DNA of 15,454 nt, from the NCBI GenBank assembly GCA_017545325.1, contig JAFWOX010000071.1, positions 1 to 15,454 of the forward strand, in the 5' to 3' direction. Below are positions 1 to 7,313 of the stretch, piece after piece. The notes beneath the pieces are model-generated. The model worked only from the letters and a program-made list of their open reading frames with translations, was not told the origin of the DNA and did not search any database. This stretch comes from Oscillospiraceae bacterium (GTDB lineage Bacteria; Bacillota_A; Clostridia; Oscillospirales; Oscillospiraceae). Each line of letters begins with the position of its first letter. Within the stretch, counting starts at the first letter, position 1. Both the position numbers and the translations under genes were made by a program.

Positions 1-123
1 CGCAAAAAGGGAAAGATAGTATACATGATCCTCCCGGTCCTCAAAAAGAACCTGCCTGCCGATCCCGCGAACGATCAGGTGCAGATATCCCGTCGGGCTC
101 AGTTTTCGCGCCGTTCTTGCCAT
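1..123 (-). CDS. REP-associated tyrosine transposase (RAYT, Y1_Tnp family), N-terminal part
   Basis: This is the first 41 codons of a gene that runs off the left edge. The peptide contains LSPTGYLHLIVRG followed by GRQVLFEDREDHVYYL, the characteristic opening of IS200-like Y1 transposases of the RAYT type, single-domain HUH nucleases that act on palindromic REP repeats. The catalytic HUH and Tyr residues lie outside the window. Two in-frame ATGs exist (129 and 123). The one at 123 is chosen because it places the GGGAGGG Shine-Dalgarno at a workable distance, whereas the ATG at 129 directly abuts it. Repeats resembling RAYT substrates lie immediately upstream (170-281), which supports the call. 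Family assignment rests on the N-terminus only. Confidence 0.8.
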   Translation of the reverse strand, partial: MARTARKLSPTGYLHLIVRGIGRQVLFEDREDHVYYLSLFA

Positions 124-169
124 CGTCATCCCTCCCTATGCTGTTTTAAGGAGACCAGACGGGCAGGAA

Positions 170-220
170 TGTGTCAATTAGAACCGTCCCCATTGACACA
201 GAACCGTCCCCAATGACACA
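170..220. repeat. Tandem GGGGACGGTTCT / TGTGTCA repeat next to the RAYT gene
   Basis: Two 20-bp units, gaaccgtccccattgacaca (181-200) and gaaccgtccccaatgacaca (201-220), differ at a single base. An upstream tgtgtcaat (170-178) is a perfect 9-bp inverted copy of attgacaca (192-200), so the element can fold with a 13-nt loop carrying the GGGGACGGTTCT motif (minus-strand reading). Elements with this motif are, to my knowledge, widespread as small interspersed repeats in Bacillota genomes. Its position upstream of a RAYT start suggests a transposase substrate or a self-regulatory site; that role is inferred. Confidence 0.75.
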
Positions 221-234
221 AGGACGGGAGCTGC

Positions 235-281
235 GGATTGCCACAACCGGTGACATCGGTCACCGGTTTCGCAATGACCGT
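235..281. repeat. Palindromic REP-like element (GGATTGCCAC ... TCGCAATGACC)
   Basis: A perfect 10-bp stem, aaccggtgac (245-254) and gtcaccggtt (259-268), closes on a 4-nt loop (atcg). It is enclosed by a second complementary pair, attgc (237-241) and gcaat (271-275). The flanks GGATTGCCAC and TCGCAATGACC match the ends of a palindromic repeat family I recall as common in Clostridia, in which the centre varies and the ends are conserved. No T-run follows on either strand, so it is not a standard terminator. It sits 112 bp upstream of the RAYT start. Confidence 0.7.
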
Positions 282-314
282 TTCGATGGTCTGGTACTTT
301 GTCTACAGTCTGAG

Positions 315-339
315 CGGTTTTTGAAAAAAACCGTCTTTT
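315..339. terminator. Weak terminator-like hairpin past the SIMPL gene
   Basis: CGGTTTTT (315-322) pairs with AAAAACCG (326-333) around a GAA loop. The T-rich tail (TCTTTT, 334-339) lies on the plus strand, whereas the gene that ends here is on the minus strand, where no U-run follows. It may reduce read-through, but it is not a convincing intrinsic terminator for the long minus-strand operon. Nothing else between 124 and 337 looks like a gene apart from the two repeats. Confidence 0.3.
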
Positions 340-1000
340 ATGCCTCGATCGCCCAGACCAGGGTGACGGTGTCCCGGGCCCGGATGTCATCCGGCTGAAA
401 ATCCATCTGGATGCTCTCCTCCACGCTGTTCCGGGCCAGCATGGCCTTGGCCATCCGGGGAGTCTCCAGGGCGGGCTCCGCCAGGGAATAGTCCACCTGG
501 AGCAGAGCCCCCAGCTTCACCCCGGCGGCGGAGGCGAGGATCCCGGCCTTCCGGCGGGCGTCTCCCACCGCGGCCTCCAGCAGAGCGGCCTTGGCGCTCT
601 CCGGATCCCGGAGGGCGTAGCTCAGGTGGAATTCCGGGTCCACGGGGGCGGCGGCCAGGGCGGCCAGGGTGCGGCCCAGACGGGCGTTATCCACGGGGAA
701 TTCCAGCTTCAGGGCCTGGGTGAAGCGATACCCCTTGAATTCCTGCCGCCAATGGCCCTTGTCATCCTGGACGGATTCATACTCCGCGTCCACGGAGAAA
801 TCCAGGGTCTTCAGGTCCTCCCGGGCGAAGCCCAGGGCGGCGATGGCCTCCCCCAGGGCGGCGGAATCCCGGGAGGCCCGGTTCAGGGCGTCGCTGTAGG
901 CGGGCTCCAGGCCCCGGAGGGTGAGATCCACCCGGCAAAGATCCGGCTTCAGGCGCAGGAGCCCGGTCCCCGTGACCCGGATGCGGCGTTCTTCATTCAT
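338..1000 (-). CDS. SIMPL domain-containing protein (DUF541)
   Basis: A 220-residue protein spanning a single SIMPL/DUF541 domain. The N-terminus (IRVTGTGLLRLKPDLCRVDLTL) has the usual opening of the family, in which a beta strand with VTGTG is followed by a 'kPD' turn. The middle region (LKTLDFSVDAEYE) and the C-terminal VTLVWAIEA strand also fit. Family members form oligomeric rings and have been linked to envelope or signalling functions, but a general biochemical role is not established. No signal peptide or membrane segment is visible, so a cytoplasmic location is likely, unlike many proteobacterial homologues. The start is fixed by AAAGGAGA upstream of ATG at 1000. It overlaps the end of the yitT reading frame by 8 nt (ATGAATGA) and is the last gene of the minus-strand operon. 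Confidence 0.88.
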   Translation of the reverse strand: MNEERRIRVTGTGLLRLKPDLCRVDLTLRGLEPAYSDALNRASRDSAALGEAIAALGFAREDLKTLDFSVDAEYESVQDDKGHWRQEFKGYRFTQALKLEFPVDNARLGRTLAALAAAPVDPEFHLSYALRDPESAKAALLEAAVGDARRKAGILASAAGVKLGALLQVDYSLAEPALETPRMAKAMLARNSVEESIQMDFQPDDIRARDTVTLVWAIEA

Positions 1001-1680
1001 TGGGTTCTCCTTTCTGCGCGGGCTGGGTGAGCTCCGCGCTGCGGTTGGCCTTGAATACGTCCGCCACCTCGCTGATGGTGATGAAGGCCATGGGGTCCAG
1101 ACGATTCACCAGATTTTTCATCTTGTTGATCTGAAAGCGGTTTACCACAAAATAGACGATGGTCTTGGGGCGGTTGGAAAAGCCCCCGGAGGCGGCCACC
1201 CGGGTGGTGCCGCATTCAAAGGTGCGGGACAGGGCGGCGCAGATCTCATCCGGCTTTTCCGTAACGATCATGGCGCATTTTTCCCGATCGACGCCTTCAA
1301 CGATAAAGTCCACGGTTTTCAGGCCGGCCATATAGGTGACGATGGAATACAGGGGAAGGATCCAGCTGGAGAGGATGCAGCCGCAGAGGGTATACAGGAC
1401 CAGGTTATAGGCCATAACGAAGGCGCCCACCGTGATCCCCAGGCGCCTGGCGAACAGCACGGCCAGGACCTCGATCCCGTCCATGGCGCCGCCGCCCCGC
1501 ACGGCGAGGCCGCTTCCCACGCCGGAGATCATTCCCCCGAAAAGGGCGCAGAGCAGCAGATCCCGCCCGGCCATGGGAGAGGCGATATCCGTCTGGATGG
1601 GGAGCACGTCGGTGATCAGCCAGGCGGTCAGGGAATAGACGCCGACGGTATACAGGGAATACAGCGTGAAGAGCAGGCCC
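993..1680 (-). pseudogene. YitT family membrane protein, C-terminal portion (DUF161 end plus DUF2179), out of frame with its start
   Basis: This frame carries the rest of a YitT-type protein. From the frameshift it reads EGLLFTLYSLYTVGVYSL, then hydrophobic helices (LLLCALFGGMISGVGSGLAV, GAFVMAYNLVLYTLCG), then the soluble DUF2179 domain (GLKTVDFIVEGVDREKCAMIV ... KTIVYFVVNRFQINKMKNLV ... FITISEVADVFK). The first ATG in this frame is at 1607, in mid-protein, with no convincing RBS, so the fragment is unlikely to be an independent gene. The domains needed for a complete protein are present once the one-base shift near 1678-1680 is corrected. YitT proteins are integral membrane proteins of unknown transport function, with DUF2179 in the cytoplasm. 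The stop overlaps the SIMPL start by 8 nt. Confidence 0.8.
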
Positions 1681-1957
1681 TCCGCTTGAGGCCGTAGAGA
1701 AACAGCGGCGTATTCAGCAGGACCAGAAACAGGGAGAGGGGGAGCCAGTCCGGAGTGAGCTGACCCAAAAGCATGGCGGTGCCGGAAATGCCGCTGTCAT
1801 ACAGCTGTACAGGGCTGAGAAAGAGGGTCACGCCGATGGCGTTCACCACCCCCGCAAGGGTGAGGATCAGCAGACTGCGCGGCTGAAACCCCGTGGGCCT
1901 GGGCAGCATTCGCCGGAGTTTTCTTCGCTTTATCCGGGGCGTTTTCTTTCGTTTCAT
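1628..1957 (-). pseudogene. YitT family membrane protein, N-terminal portion (frameshifted)
   Basis: A basic N-terminus (MKRKKTPRIKRRKLRR) leads into the first YitT helices: ILTLAGVVNAIGVTLFLSPV, YDSGISGTAMLLGQL and LPLSLFLVLLNTPLFLYGLK. The start at 1957 lies one base after the PP2C stop, with GGGAGG 12 nt upstream. An earlier in-frame ATG at 1990 would lie inside the PP2C gene. After LYGLKR the frame changes to Arg/Cys-rich sequence (RACSSRCIPCIP) and stops at 1628, while the expected continuation is found in the -1 frame. Adding one G to the GGG run (CCC at 1678-1680 on the plus strand) would restore a protein of about 321 residues. Either the gene is disrupted or the assembly has an indel. 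I see no canonical slippery heptamer for programmed frameshifting. Confidence 0.8.
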
Positions 1958-1958
1958 T

Positions 1959-3233
1959 TCAGGTGAGTCCCTCCCGCATATGCAGGGCAAGCAGGCAGAT
2001 ATCGTCGTGCTGGGGACGATCCCCGGCGTAGGTCAGCAGCTCCGTCATGAGCCGCAGGGGCAGGTCCTCCACCCGCCGGACGGCAAGCCGCCGGAAGGCT
2101 TCCCGCAGCCGGGTCCTGCCGAAGGGTTCATCCAGGGGAGAGAGGGCGTCCGGCGCCCCGTCCGTATACTGGAGCAGGGTGTCCCCGGGACGGAGAGAGA
2201 CCCGGTAAGTGGGGTAGCGGATATCCGCCTTCAGCCCCAGGGGCAGCTTCCTCTCCCCGGGCTCCAGCAGGCGGGTCTTGCCCTTCCGCAGCAGAATGGG
2301 GTCCTCGTGTCCCGCGCTGGCATACTCCAGCGCCCCCGTGGCCGGGTCCAGGCAGCCCATCCACACGGTGACGAACATGCCCATGGCGTTTTCCTCCCGG
2401 AGACGGGCTCCGGCATAGGTCAGCACCTCCCCGGGGCTTCCCCCCAGGTTCAGGGCGCGCTCCTTCAGCACGGCCTTGGCGTTCATCATGAACAGGGCGG
2501 CGCTGATCCCCTTATCGGATACATCCGCCACGGTGAAGGCAAGGCGTCCGTCCGGCAGACGGTAGGCGTCGTAGAAGTCCCCGCCCATGGTGCGGGTGGG
2601 CCGGACCATGGCGTCCAGGGTGAAGGGCTGCCCCCGCTCCAGGGGGGTCAGCTCCGGCAGGATATCCCGCTGGATCTCCCCCGCCACATCCAGCTCCGCC
2701 TCCAGGGCCTCCCGTTCCGCCTGGAGACCGTAGCTCTCCAGGCTTTTGCCCGCAAAGGCGGAGACCACGCTGAGGAGACGGACGTCCTCCTCCGTGAACA
2801 GGGCGGGCTTCCCATCCTCCGTCAGACGGTTGATGCACTGATATGCCCCGATCACCTCGCTGCGGCTGTTCAGCAGGGGGACCGTCAGCAGGGAGCGGGT
2901 GCGGTAGCCGGTCTGCCGGTCCACCGCCGGATTGAAGCGCCGGTCCGCATAGACGTCGTCGATGCGCTGCACCTGACCGGAGCGGACGGTTTCCGCCACC
3001 AGGCCGTAGGTATCCGGCAGGGTGAGCCGGCCGGAGGAGGATGCCGCCAGGGTCCAGAGTCTGCCGGCGGGCTTATCCCAGAACCAGAAGGATACCCGGT
3101 CGCAGCTCACCAGCTCCCGGGTGAGGGCCGTGAGCAGGTCCAGCACCGCCGGGAGGCGGGTCTCGGTACACAGACGGCTCATGGTCCCGGTGATGCTGCT
3201 GAGCCGACGGAAGGCCAGGGCCGATCCTTTCAT
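1959..3233 (-). CDS. GAF domain plus SpoIIE-type PP2C serine phosphatase
   Basis: A 424-residue soluble regulator. Residues about 22-165 form a GAF sensor domain (VSFWFWD, LLTVPLLNSRSEVIGAYQCINR). A helical linker (165-190) leads to a PP2C/SpoIIE phosphatase domain (190-418). The metal-binding motifs are intact: GGDFYD (217-222), VADVSDKG (235-242), TDG (357-359) and HDD (409-411). RsbU-like proteins of this type dephosphorylate anti-anti-sigma factors in partner-switching cascades. No STAS-domain or anti-sigma gene is visible in the window, so the substrate is unknown. The GAF ligand cannot be told from sequence. ATG at 3233 overlaps the MATE stop by 4 nt (ATGA), which implies translational coupling. 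The absence of membrane segments suggests cytoplasmic sensing. Confidence 0.92.
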   Translation of the reverse strand: MKGSALAFRRLSSITGTMSRLCTETRLPAVLDLLTALTRELVSCDRVSFWFWDKPAGRLWTLAASSSGRLTLPDTYGLVAETVRSGQVQRIDDVYADRRFNPAVDRQTGYRTRSLLTVPLLNSRSEVIGAYQCINRLTEDGKPALFTEEDVRLLSVVSAFAGKSLESYGLQAEREALEAELDVAGEIQRDILPELTPLERGQPFTLDAMVRPTRTMGGDFYDAYRLPDGRLAFTVADVSDKGISAALFMMNAKAVLKERALNLGGSPGEVLTYAGARLREENAMGMFVTVWMGCLDPATGALEYASAGHEDPILLRKGKTRLLEPGERKLPLGLKADIRYPTYRVSLRPGDTLLQYTDGAPDALSPLDEPFGRTRLREAFRRLAVRRVEDLPLRLMTELLTYAGDRPQHDDICLLALHMREGLT

Positions 3234-4582
3234 TCCGGATTACCCGCCTTCACTACGGCCTTGGTCTCCCAGATCCCCGTGCGGAAGCGGAGCCACACCA
3301 CCACAAAGCCGAAGGCCCAGCCGATGGGGTTCGCGTAGTACAGGGAGGGGAAGCCGAGATGGAAGCCATAGTTGAAGAGATAGGTGGCCGCCACCCGCAC
3401 CGCCAGAACGGAGAGGGTGACGCAGGCCGCCGCCAGCACGTCCCCGGAGCCGGTGAGAATGCCGGCGGAGGACATATACAGGGCGAAGATAACGAAGAAG
3501 GGGGAGATGAAGCGCAGGTGCTGAATGCCCAGGGTCAGGGCTTCCCCCTCCACTCCGAAGATGCTCACCAGGGGCTTGGCGAAGACCCAGAGGATCAGGG
3601 AGATGATCAGGGCGGCGGGCACCAGGATATACCGGGCGTGCTTTCGCCCCGTGCGCACCCGGTCGAACCGCCCCGCCCCCACGTTCTGCCCCGTGAAGGT
3701 AGCGATGCCGTTATTCATGCCCTGGACGGGGATGAACATATAGTTCTCGATCCGCCCCGCCGCGGTGTTGGCCGCCAGGGCGACGGTGCCCAGGTCGTTC
3801 ACCACCCGCTGGATGAGGACGTTGCCCCCGGAGACGATGCACATCTGCACCATGGTGGGGACGCCCAGTCTCAGGATCTGCCTGCAGCAGGAGCCGATGA
3901 AGCGGAATTCTCCCTTTCCAAAGCGGAAGAATTCATACCGCCGGTTCATATAGACGAGGCTCACCGCCGCGCTGACCCCCTGGGCGATGACGGTGGCGAT
4001 GGCCGTGCCCTCCACCCCCCAATGGAAGACGATGACGAAGACCAGGTCCAGCACGATATTCACCACGCTGGAGATGCACAGGAAGAAGAGCGTCGCCTTG
4101 GAGTCCCCCACGCTGCGGAGCGCGCCCGCGGAGACGTTATACACGAACTGGAACACCAGGCCGAGGCAGTAAATGCGGAAGTAGCCCGCCGCCATATCCA
4201 GGATCGCCTCCGGGGCGGCCAGAGCCCGGAGCAGAGGCCGGGCGAGGCAGAAGCCCAGGATGGAGATCAGCAGGCCCAGGCCCGCCAGGAGGCAGAAGGC
4301 GGTAGACAGGTTTTTCCGCAGCTCCTCCATGCGCTTGGCGCCGAAGAACTGGGCGAAGATGACGCCGGAGCCGTTGGTGAGGCCCACGGCGAAGGAAACG
4401 GCGAACATGGTGAGGGCGGAGCAGGTACCCACCGCCCCCAGGGCGGTCTCCCCCAGCTTCTGGCCTACCACCACGCTGTCCACAGTATTGTAGAGCTGCT
4501 GCAGCACCAGCCCGCCCATGATGGGCAGGGCGAAGGCCAGGATATGGTTTCCCTCCCGGCCGACCGTCATATCTCTTGCCAT
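3230..4582 (-). CDS. MATE family multidrug/metabolite efflux transporter
   Basis: A 450-residue integral membrane protein of normal MATE length, with roughly twelve hydrophobic segments in two related halves. Recognisable family features are the N-terminal GNHILAFALPIMGGLVLQQLYN, TVDSVVVGQKLGETALGAVG in helix 2, and a second-half counterpart starting ILRLGVPTMVQMCIVSGGN with GRIENYMFIPVQGM and TGQNVGAGRFDRV. MATE carriers export cationic drugs or metabolites using Na+ or H+ gradients; this substrate cannot be predicted. The start at 4582 has GGGGAG upstream and follows the tldE stop by 3 nt. The gene overlaps the PP2C gene downstream by 4 nt. Being inserted directly after tldDE, it could export a peptide or metabolite linked to those genes, but that is speculation. 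Confidence 0.93.
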   Translation of the reverse strand: MARDMTVGREGNHILAFALPIMGGLVLQQLYNTVDSVVVGQKLGETALGAVGTCSALTMFAVSFAVGLTNGSGVIFAQFFGAKRMEELRKNLSTAFCLLAGLGLLISILGFCLARPLLRALAAPEAILDMAAGYFRIYCLGLVFQFVYNVSAGALRSVGDSKATLFFLCISSVVNIVLDLVFVIVFHWGVEGTAIATVIAQGVSAAVSLVYMNRRYEFFRFGKGEFRFIGSCCRQILRLGVPTMVQMCIVSGGNVLIQRVVNDLGTVALAANTAAGRIENYMFIPVQGMNNGIATFTGQNVGAGRFDRVRTGRKHARYILVPAALIISLILWVFAKPLVSIFGVEGEALTLGIQHLRFISPFFVIFALYMSSAGILTGSGDVLAAACVTLSVLAVRVAATYLFNYGFHLGFPSLYYANPIGWAFGFVVVWLRFRTGIWETKAVVKAGNPE

Positions 4583-4585
4583 GGC

Positions 4586-5884
4586 TCAGCTCCCCGAAAT
4601 CACCACGTTCCGGAAGACCACCCAGGGCAGGACATAGCTGCCGGAGCAGACCAGCTCCGCGGAGACGCCCCCCACGTTTTTCAGCATGTCCGCCAGGTTG
4701 CCGGAGATCATGGTCTCGTTCACGCCCTTGCCCAGCCTGCCGTTCCGGATGCGGAAGCTGTTTTTCGCAACGCCGGAGAAGTCCCCGTTGGGGGAGGGCT
4801 CGCCGCCGGAGAAGCGGCCCACCAGGAGGCCGTCCTCAATGCTTCCGATCAGCTCCTCCAGGCTCTTGTCCCCCGGCTCCATCACCAGGCAGGAGTCCCC
4901 GTTCAGGGCCCTGGGGAGGCCGGTGCGGTTCGCCCCGTAGAGGGAGAGGGCGAAGCTTTTCAGGATCCCGTCCTTCAGCCAGTCATAGTCCCGGGAAAGG
5001 AAGCCCTCCCCGGTGTACTTCTCTCCGCCGCAGATGCGCTCGTCCGAGGGCTTGACCCGAACGGTGAGACCGGGGGAGGCGACGGCCTGCTCCAGCTTGT
5101 TTTTCCAGGGGCTGGTGCCGTTGATCAGGGCCTGGTCGCCGCAGAAGAGCTCCCCCGCCGTGCCGAAAAACTCCATCAGCAGGTCCGGATGCACCAGGAT
5201 ATCTCCCATATGCGTCCCCTGGGTGAGCTCCGCGTCCAGGCTCCGCTCCGCGCTTTCCAGGTCGTTGGCCAGGGCGCCCAGGGCCAGGAAGGGCTTTTCC
5301 AGATCCGGGACGGTGACGCCGCTGCCGAAGAAGCTGGTGGCCCGGTCCCCCTCATGGCCGGAGAACGTCAGCGACGCGCTGTAATACCCCTCGGTATTGG
5401 AAAACCGCGAGCCGACGGTATTGAGATAGACCTCCCGGGTGAGCCGGTGCTCCGTGATCATTTCCTCCACGATGACCCGGGGATATTCCTTTGCGATGCT
5501 CTCCAGCAGCTCCCTGGAGCGTTCAAAGAGCCGGTCTGCGTCCGCGGCGGGACTGCCGGAGGAAAAGTCCCCGGTCTCCGGAGCGGGAGCCAGATCCCAG
5601 GCCGGGTCGGCTTCCCCGGAGGCGGCCACGGCCATGCATTCCTCCGCCGCCTGGCGGATGGCGTCTGCATCCAGCCGGTTCACCTTGGCGGTGCCCCGTT
5701 TTCCTTCCCGGATGGCGGTGAGGCTGAGCTCCCGGTCCAGCAGGCTGCGCATGAGGGTGAATTCTCCCCCCAGGGCGTTCAGCTCCACGGTCTCGCTGTC
5801 CTGCGCCCGTACGCCGGCCTTTTCCGCCCCCAGGGCGGTGAGGGCGTCCAGCGCGGTCTGTGCCGCGGCGAAAAGCTTATCCAT
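4586..5884 (-). CDS. tldE: TldE/PmbA subunit of the TldD-TldE metalloprotease
   Basis: A 432-residue member of the TldD/PmbA family that lacks the HExxxH zinc motif of its neighbour, as expected for the non-catalytic TldE partner. Family signatures include YLNTVGSRFSNTEGYYSASL in the middle and SGGEPSPNGDFSGVAKNSFR with the following NETMISGNLADML near the C-terminus. In Escherichia coli the TldD-TldE heterodimer trims unfolded peptides, including maturation of microcin B17 and degradation of CcdA. The start at 5884 has GGAGG 10 nt upstream, placed at the end of the tldD coding sequence, and the tldD stop is only 3 nt before the ATG. A cytoplasmic location is expected. No substrate peptide gene was recognised nearby. 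Confidence 0.93.
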   Translation of the reverse strand: MDKLFAAAQTALDALTALGAEKAGVRAQDSETVELNALGGEFTLMRSLLDRELSLTAIREGKRGTAKVNRLDADAIRQAAEECMAVAASGEADPAWDLAPAPETGDFSSGSPAADADRLFERSRELLESIAKEYPRVIVEEMITEHRLTREVYLNTVGSRFSNTEGYYSASLTFSGHEGDRATSFFGSGVTVPDLEKPFLALGALANDLESAERSLDAELTQGTHMGDILVHPDLLMEFFGTAGELFCGDQALINGTSPWKNKLEQAVASPGLTVRVKPSDERICGGEKYTGEGFLSRDYDWLKDGILKSFALSLYGANRTGLPRALNGDSCLVMEPGDKSLEELIGSIEDGLLVGRFSGGEPSPNGDFSGVAKNSFRIRNGRLGKGVNETMISGNLADMLKNVGGVSAELVCSGSYVLPWVVFRNVVISGS

Positions 5885-5887
5885 CCC

Positions 5888-7270
5888 TCATCGACCTCCT
5901 ATCGTCAGCTGGCAGCGCAGGGCGGGACCGCCCAGGCCCACGGCCATGGGCTGCTTTTTGCCGCAGAAACCGCTGCTCTCCCAGACCACCTTGTCCGAGA
6001 CCCTGTCCACGGTCTTCAGCATATCGAAGGCCACGCCGGAGATGGTGGTATCCAGTATGGCTTTCCCCAGCTTGCCCTTTTTGATCTCATAGCCCAGGGT
6101 GACGCCGAACATGAATTCCCCGGTGGTGTCCGCCTGGCCGTTATTGGTGCTCACCAGGTAGTACCCCTCCTCCAGGTCGGCGATCATGTCCTCCAGCTTA
6201 TCCTTGCCGGGGTGCACCGCCGTGTTCCGCATGCGGATGAGGGGCTCGTCGGAGAAGGAGTAGGCCCGGGCGTTGCCCCGGGGCTCCGCGCCGAAGCGCC
6301 GGGCGCTCTCCCGATCATGCATGAAGCCCACCAGGACGCCGTCCTTGATCAGAGGGGCGTCCTCCGCCTTCACGCCCTCGTCGTCGCAGTATACCGGCAG
6401 GGGGGCCGTCTCCCCGAAGGCCTCATAGGCGAAGTCCGTCATGCTCACCAGGGGAGAGGCCACGACCTTGCCCAGATTGGGGCCGCCCACGCTGCCCCCG
6501 ATCACCAGGTCCGCCTCCACCGTATGGCCCACGGCCTCGTGGGCCAGCATGCCGCTGAGCTCGCCCCCCAGGATGCAGGTGCATTTCCCCGCCTTGGCGT
6601 AGACACCCTCCCGCTTCTCCATGAGCTGCCGGTGGAGCAGCTCCACCTCGCCCCGCAGGGCGGCGGGATCGCCGAACCGGTCGGCAAAGCCTCCGAAGCC
6701 GCCGAAGGTTTTGAACAGCTCCACGGGAGCGCCCTCGTCGGTCTCGGCGGTGAGGATGACGTAGACATAACAGCGGGGGATGGCGGTATGGGCCTCCGCC
6801 CCGTCCCCGGTGAGGAGATGCTTTTCCGTGCTGTCGCAGGATACCACCAGCCGGCGGCTGGTGAGATGGGGAAGGCCGGCCATCCAGGCGTCCAGCTCCC
6901 GGAGGTAATCCAGGTAGGCCTTCTGCTCCGCGTCGATCCAGGAGGTGCCCGGGGCGATCACGGCGCGGGGGACGGCCTTCCTGGCCGCCTTGCCCTTGTT
7001 CAGGTGCCGGTCCAGCACGGCGGCGTTGTCCTCTGCGCTCTTCAGCACCCGGCGCAGGGCGTCCTCGTTCACCTCCGGCATGGAGGCAAAGCCGTAGGAG
7101 CCGCCCCGGCAGACCCGGGCGGATACGCCGCTCACCTCGCTGCGCAGGTTGACCACCGGGGTGCCGGACAGGAGGACGACCCGCCGGTCCCGGTTCAGCT
7201 GAGCCCGCAGCTCCCCCTGCTCCCCGGAGGGGATCAGGGACGAAAAGCCGCGGGGAATTTCCAGATCCAT
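5888..7270 (-). CDS. tldD: TldD, catalytic subunit of the TldD-TldE zinc metalloprotease
   Basis: A 460-residue protein with the TldD zinc site HEAVGH at residues 244-249, followed by EAD (252-254), within GGELSGMLAHEAVGHTVEAD. The C-terminal GFCGK motif has Cys436 in the position of the third zinc ligand described for the Escherichia coli enzyme. Other family blocks are TLGYEIKKGKLGKAILDTTI and STNNGQADTTGEFMFGV. The active site therefore looks complete. The ATG at 7270 is preceded by AAAGGA at good spacing. It lies 43 nt downstream of the esterase stop, the widest gap in the train, so a local promoter cannot be ruled out. It is followed by tldE after 3 nt, the usual arrangement for obligate partners. 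Confidence 0.95.
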   Translation of the reverse strand: MDLEIPRGFSSLIPSGEQGELRAQLNRDRRVVLLSGTPVVNLRSEVSGVSARVCRGGSYGFASMPEVNEDALRRVLKSAEDNAAVLDRHLNKGKAARKAVPRAVIAPGTSWIDAEQKAYLDYLRELDAWMAGLPHLTSRRLVVSCDSTEKHLLTGDGAEAHTAIPRCYVYVILTAETDEGAPVELFKTFGGFGGFADRFGDPAALRGEVELLHRQLMEKREGVYAKAGKCTCILGGELSGMLAHEAVGHTVEADLVIGGSVGGPNLGKVVASPLVSMTDFAYEAFGETAPLPVYCDDEGVKAEDAPLIKDGVLVGFMHDRESARRFGAEPRGNARAYSFSDEPLIRMRNTAVHPGKDKLEDMIADLEEGYYLVSTNNGQADTTGEFMFGVTLGYEIKKGKLGKAILDTTISGVAFDMLKTVDRVSDKVVWESSGFCGKKQPMAVGLGGPALRCQLTIGGR

Positions 7271-7313
7271 AGTACGATTATCCTTTCTTGAAAGACTTGC
7301 GGGGTCGGCTCAG

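Noticed and set aside
170..281. CRISPR array
   Set aside because: There are only two adjacent 20-bp units without spacers, and no cas genes; the structure is a small interspersed repeat.
1674..1684. Programmed -1 frameshift in yitT
   Set aside because: No canonical X-XXY-YYZ slippery heptamer was found at the junction; an indel in a G run is simpler.
1893..3338. 481-residue plus-strand frame
   Set aside because: Antisense to the PP2C gene, low-complexity composition and no recognisable motif.
3230..7270. RiPP or microcin gene cluster around tldDE
   Set aside because: No precursor peptide, radical SAM, cyclodehydratase or lanthionine synthetase gene was seen. It is kept only as a low-certainty question under findings.
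3359..7291. 1,310-residue plus-strand open frame as a giant protein
   Set aside because: It is antisense to three well-supported genes, in codon register, rich in Gly, His, Gln and Pro, and without domain-like patterns or a fitting RBS. It results from codon bias.
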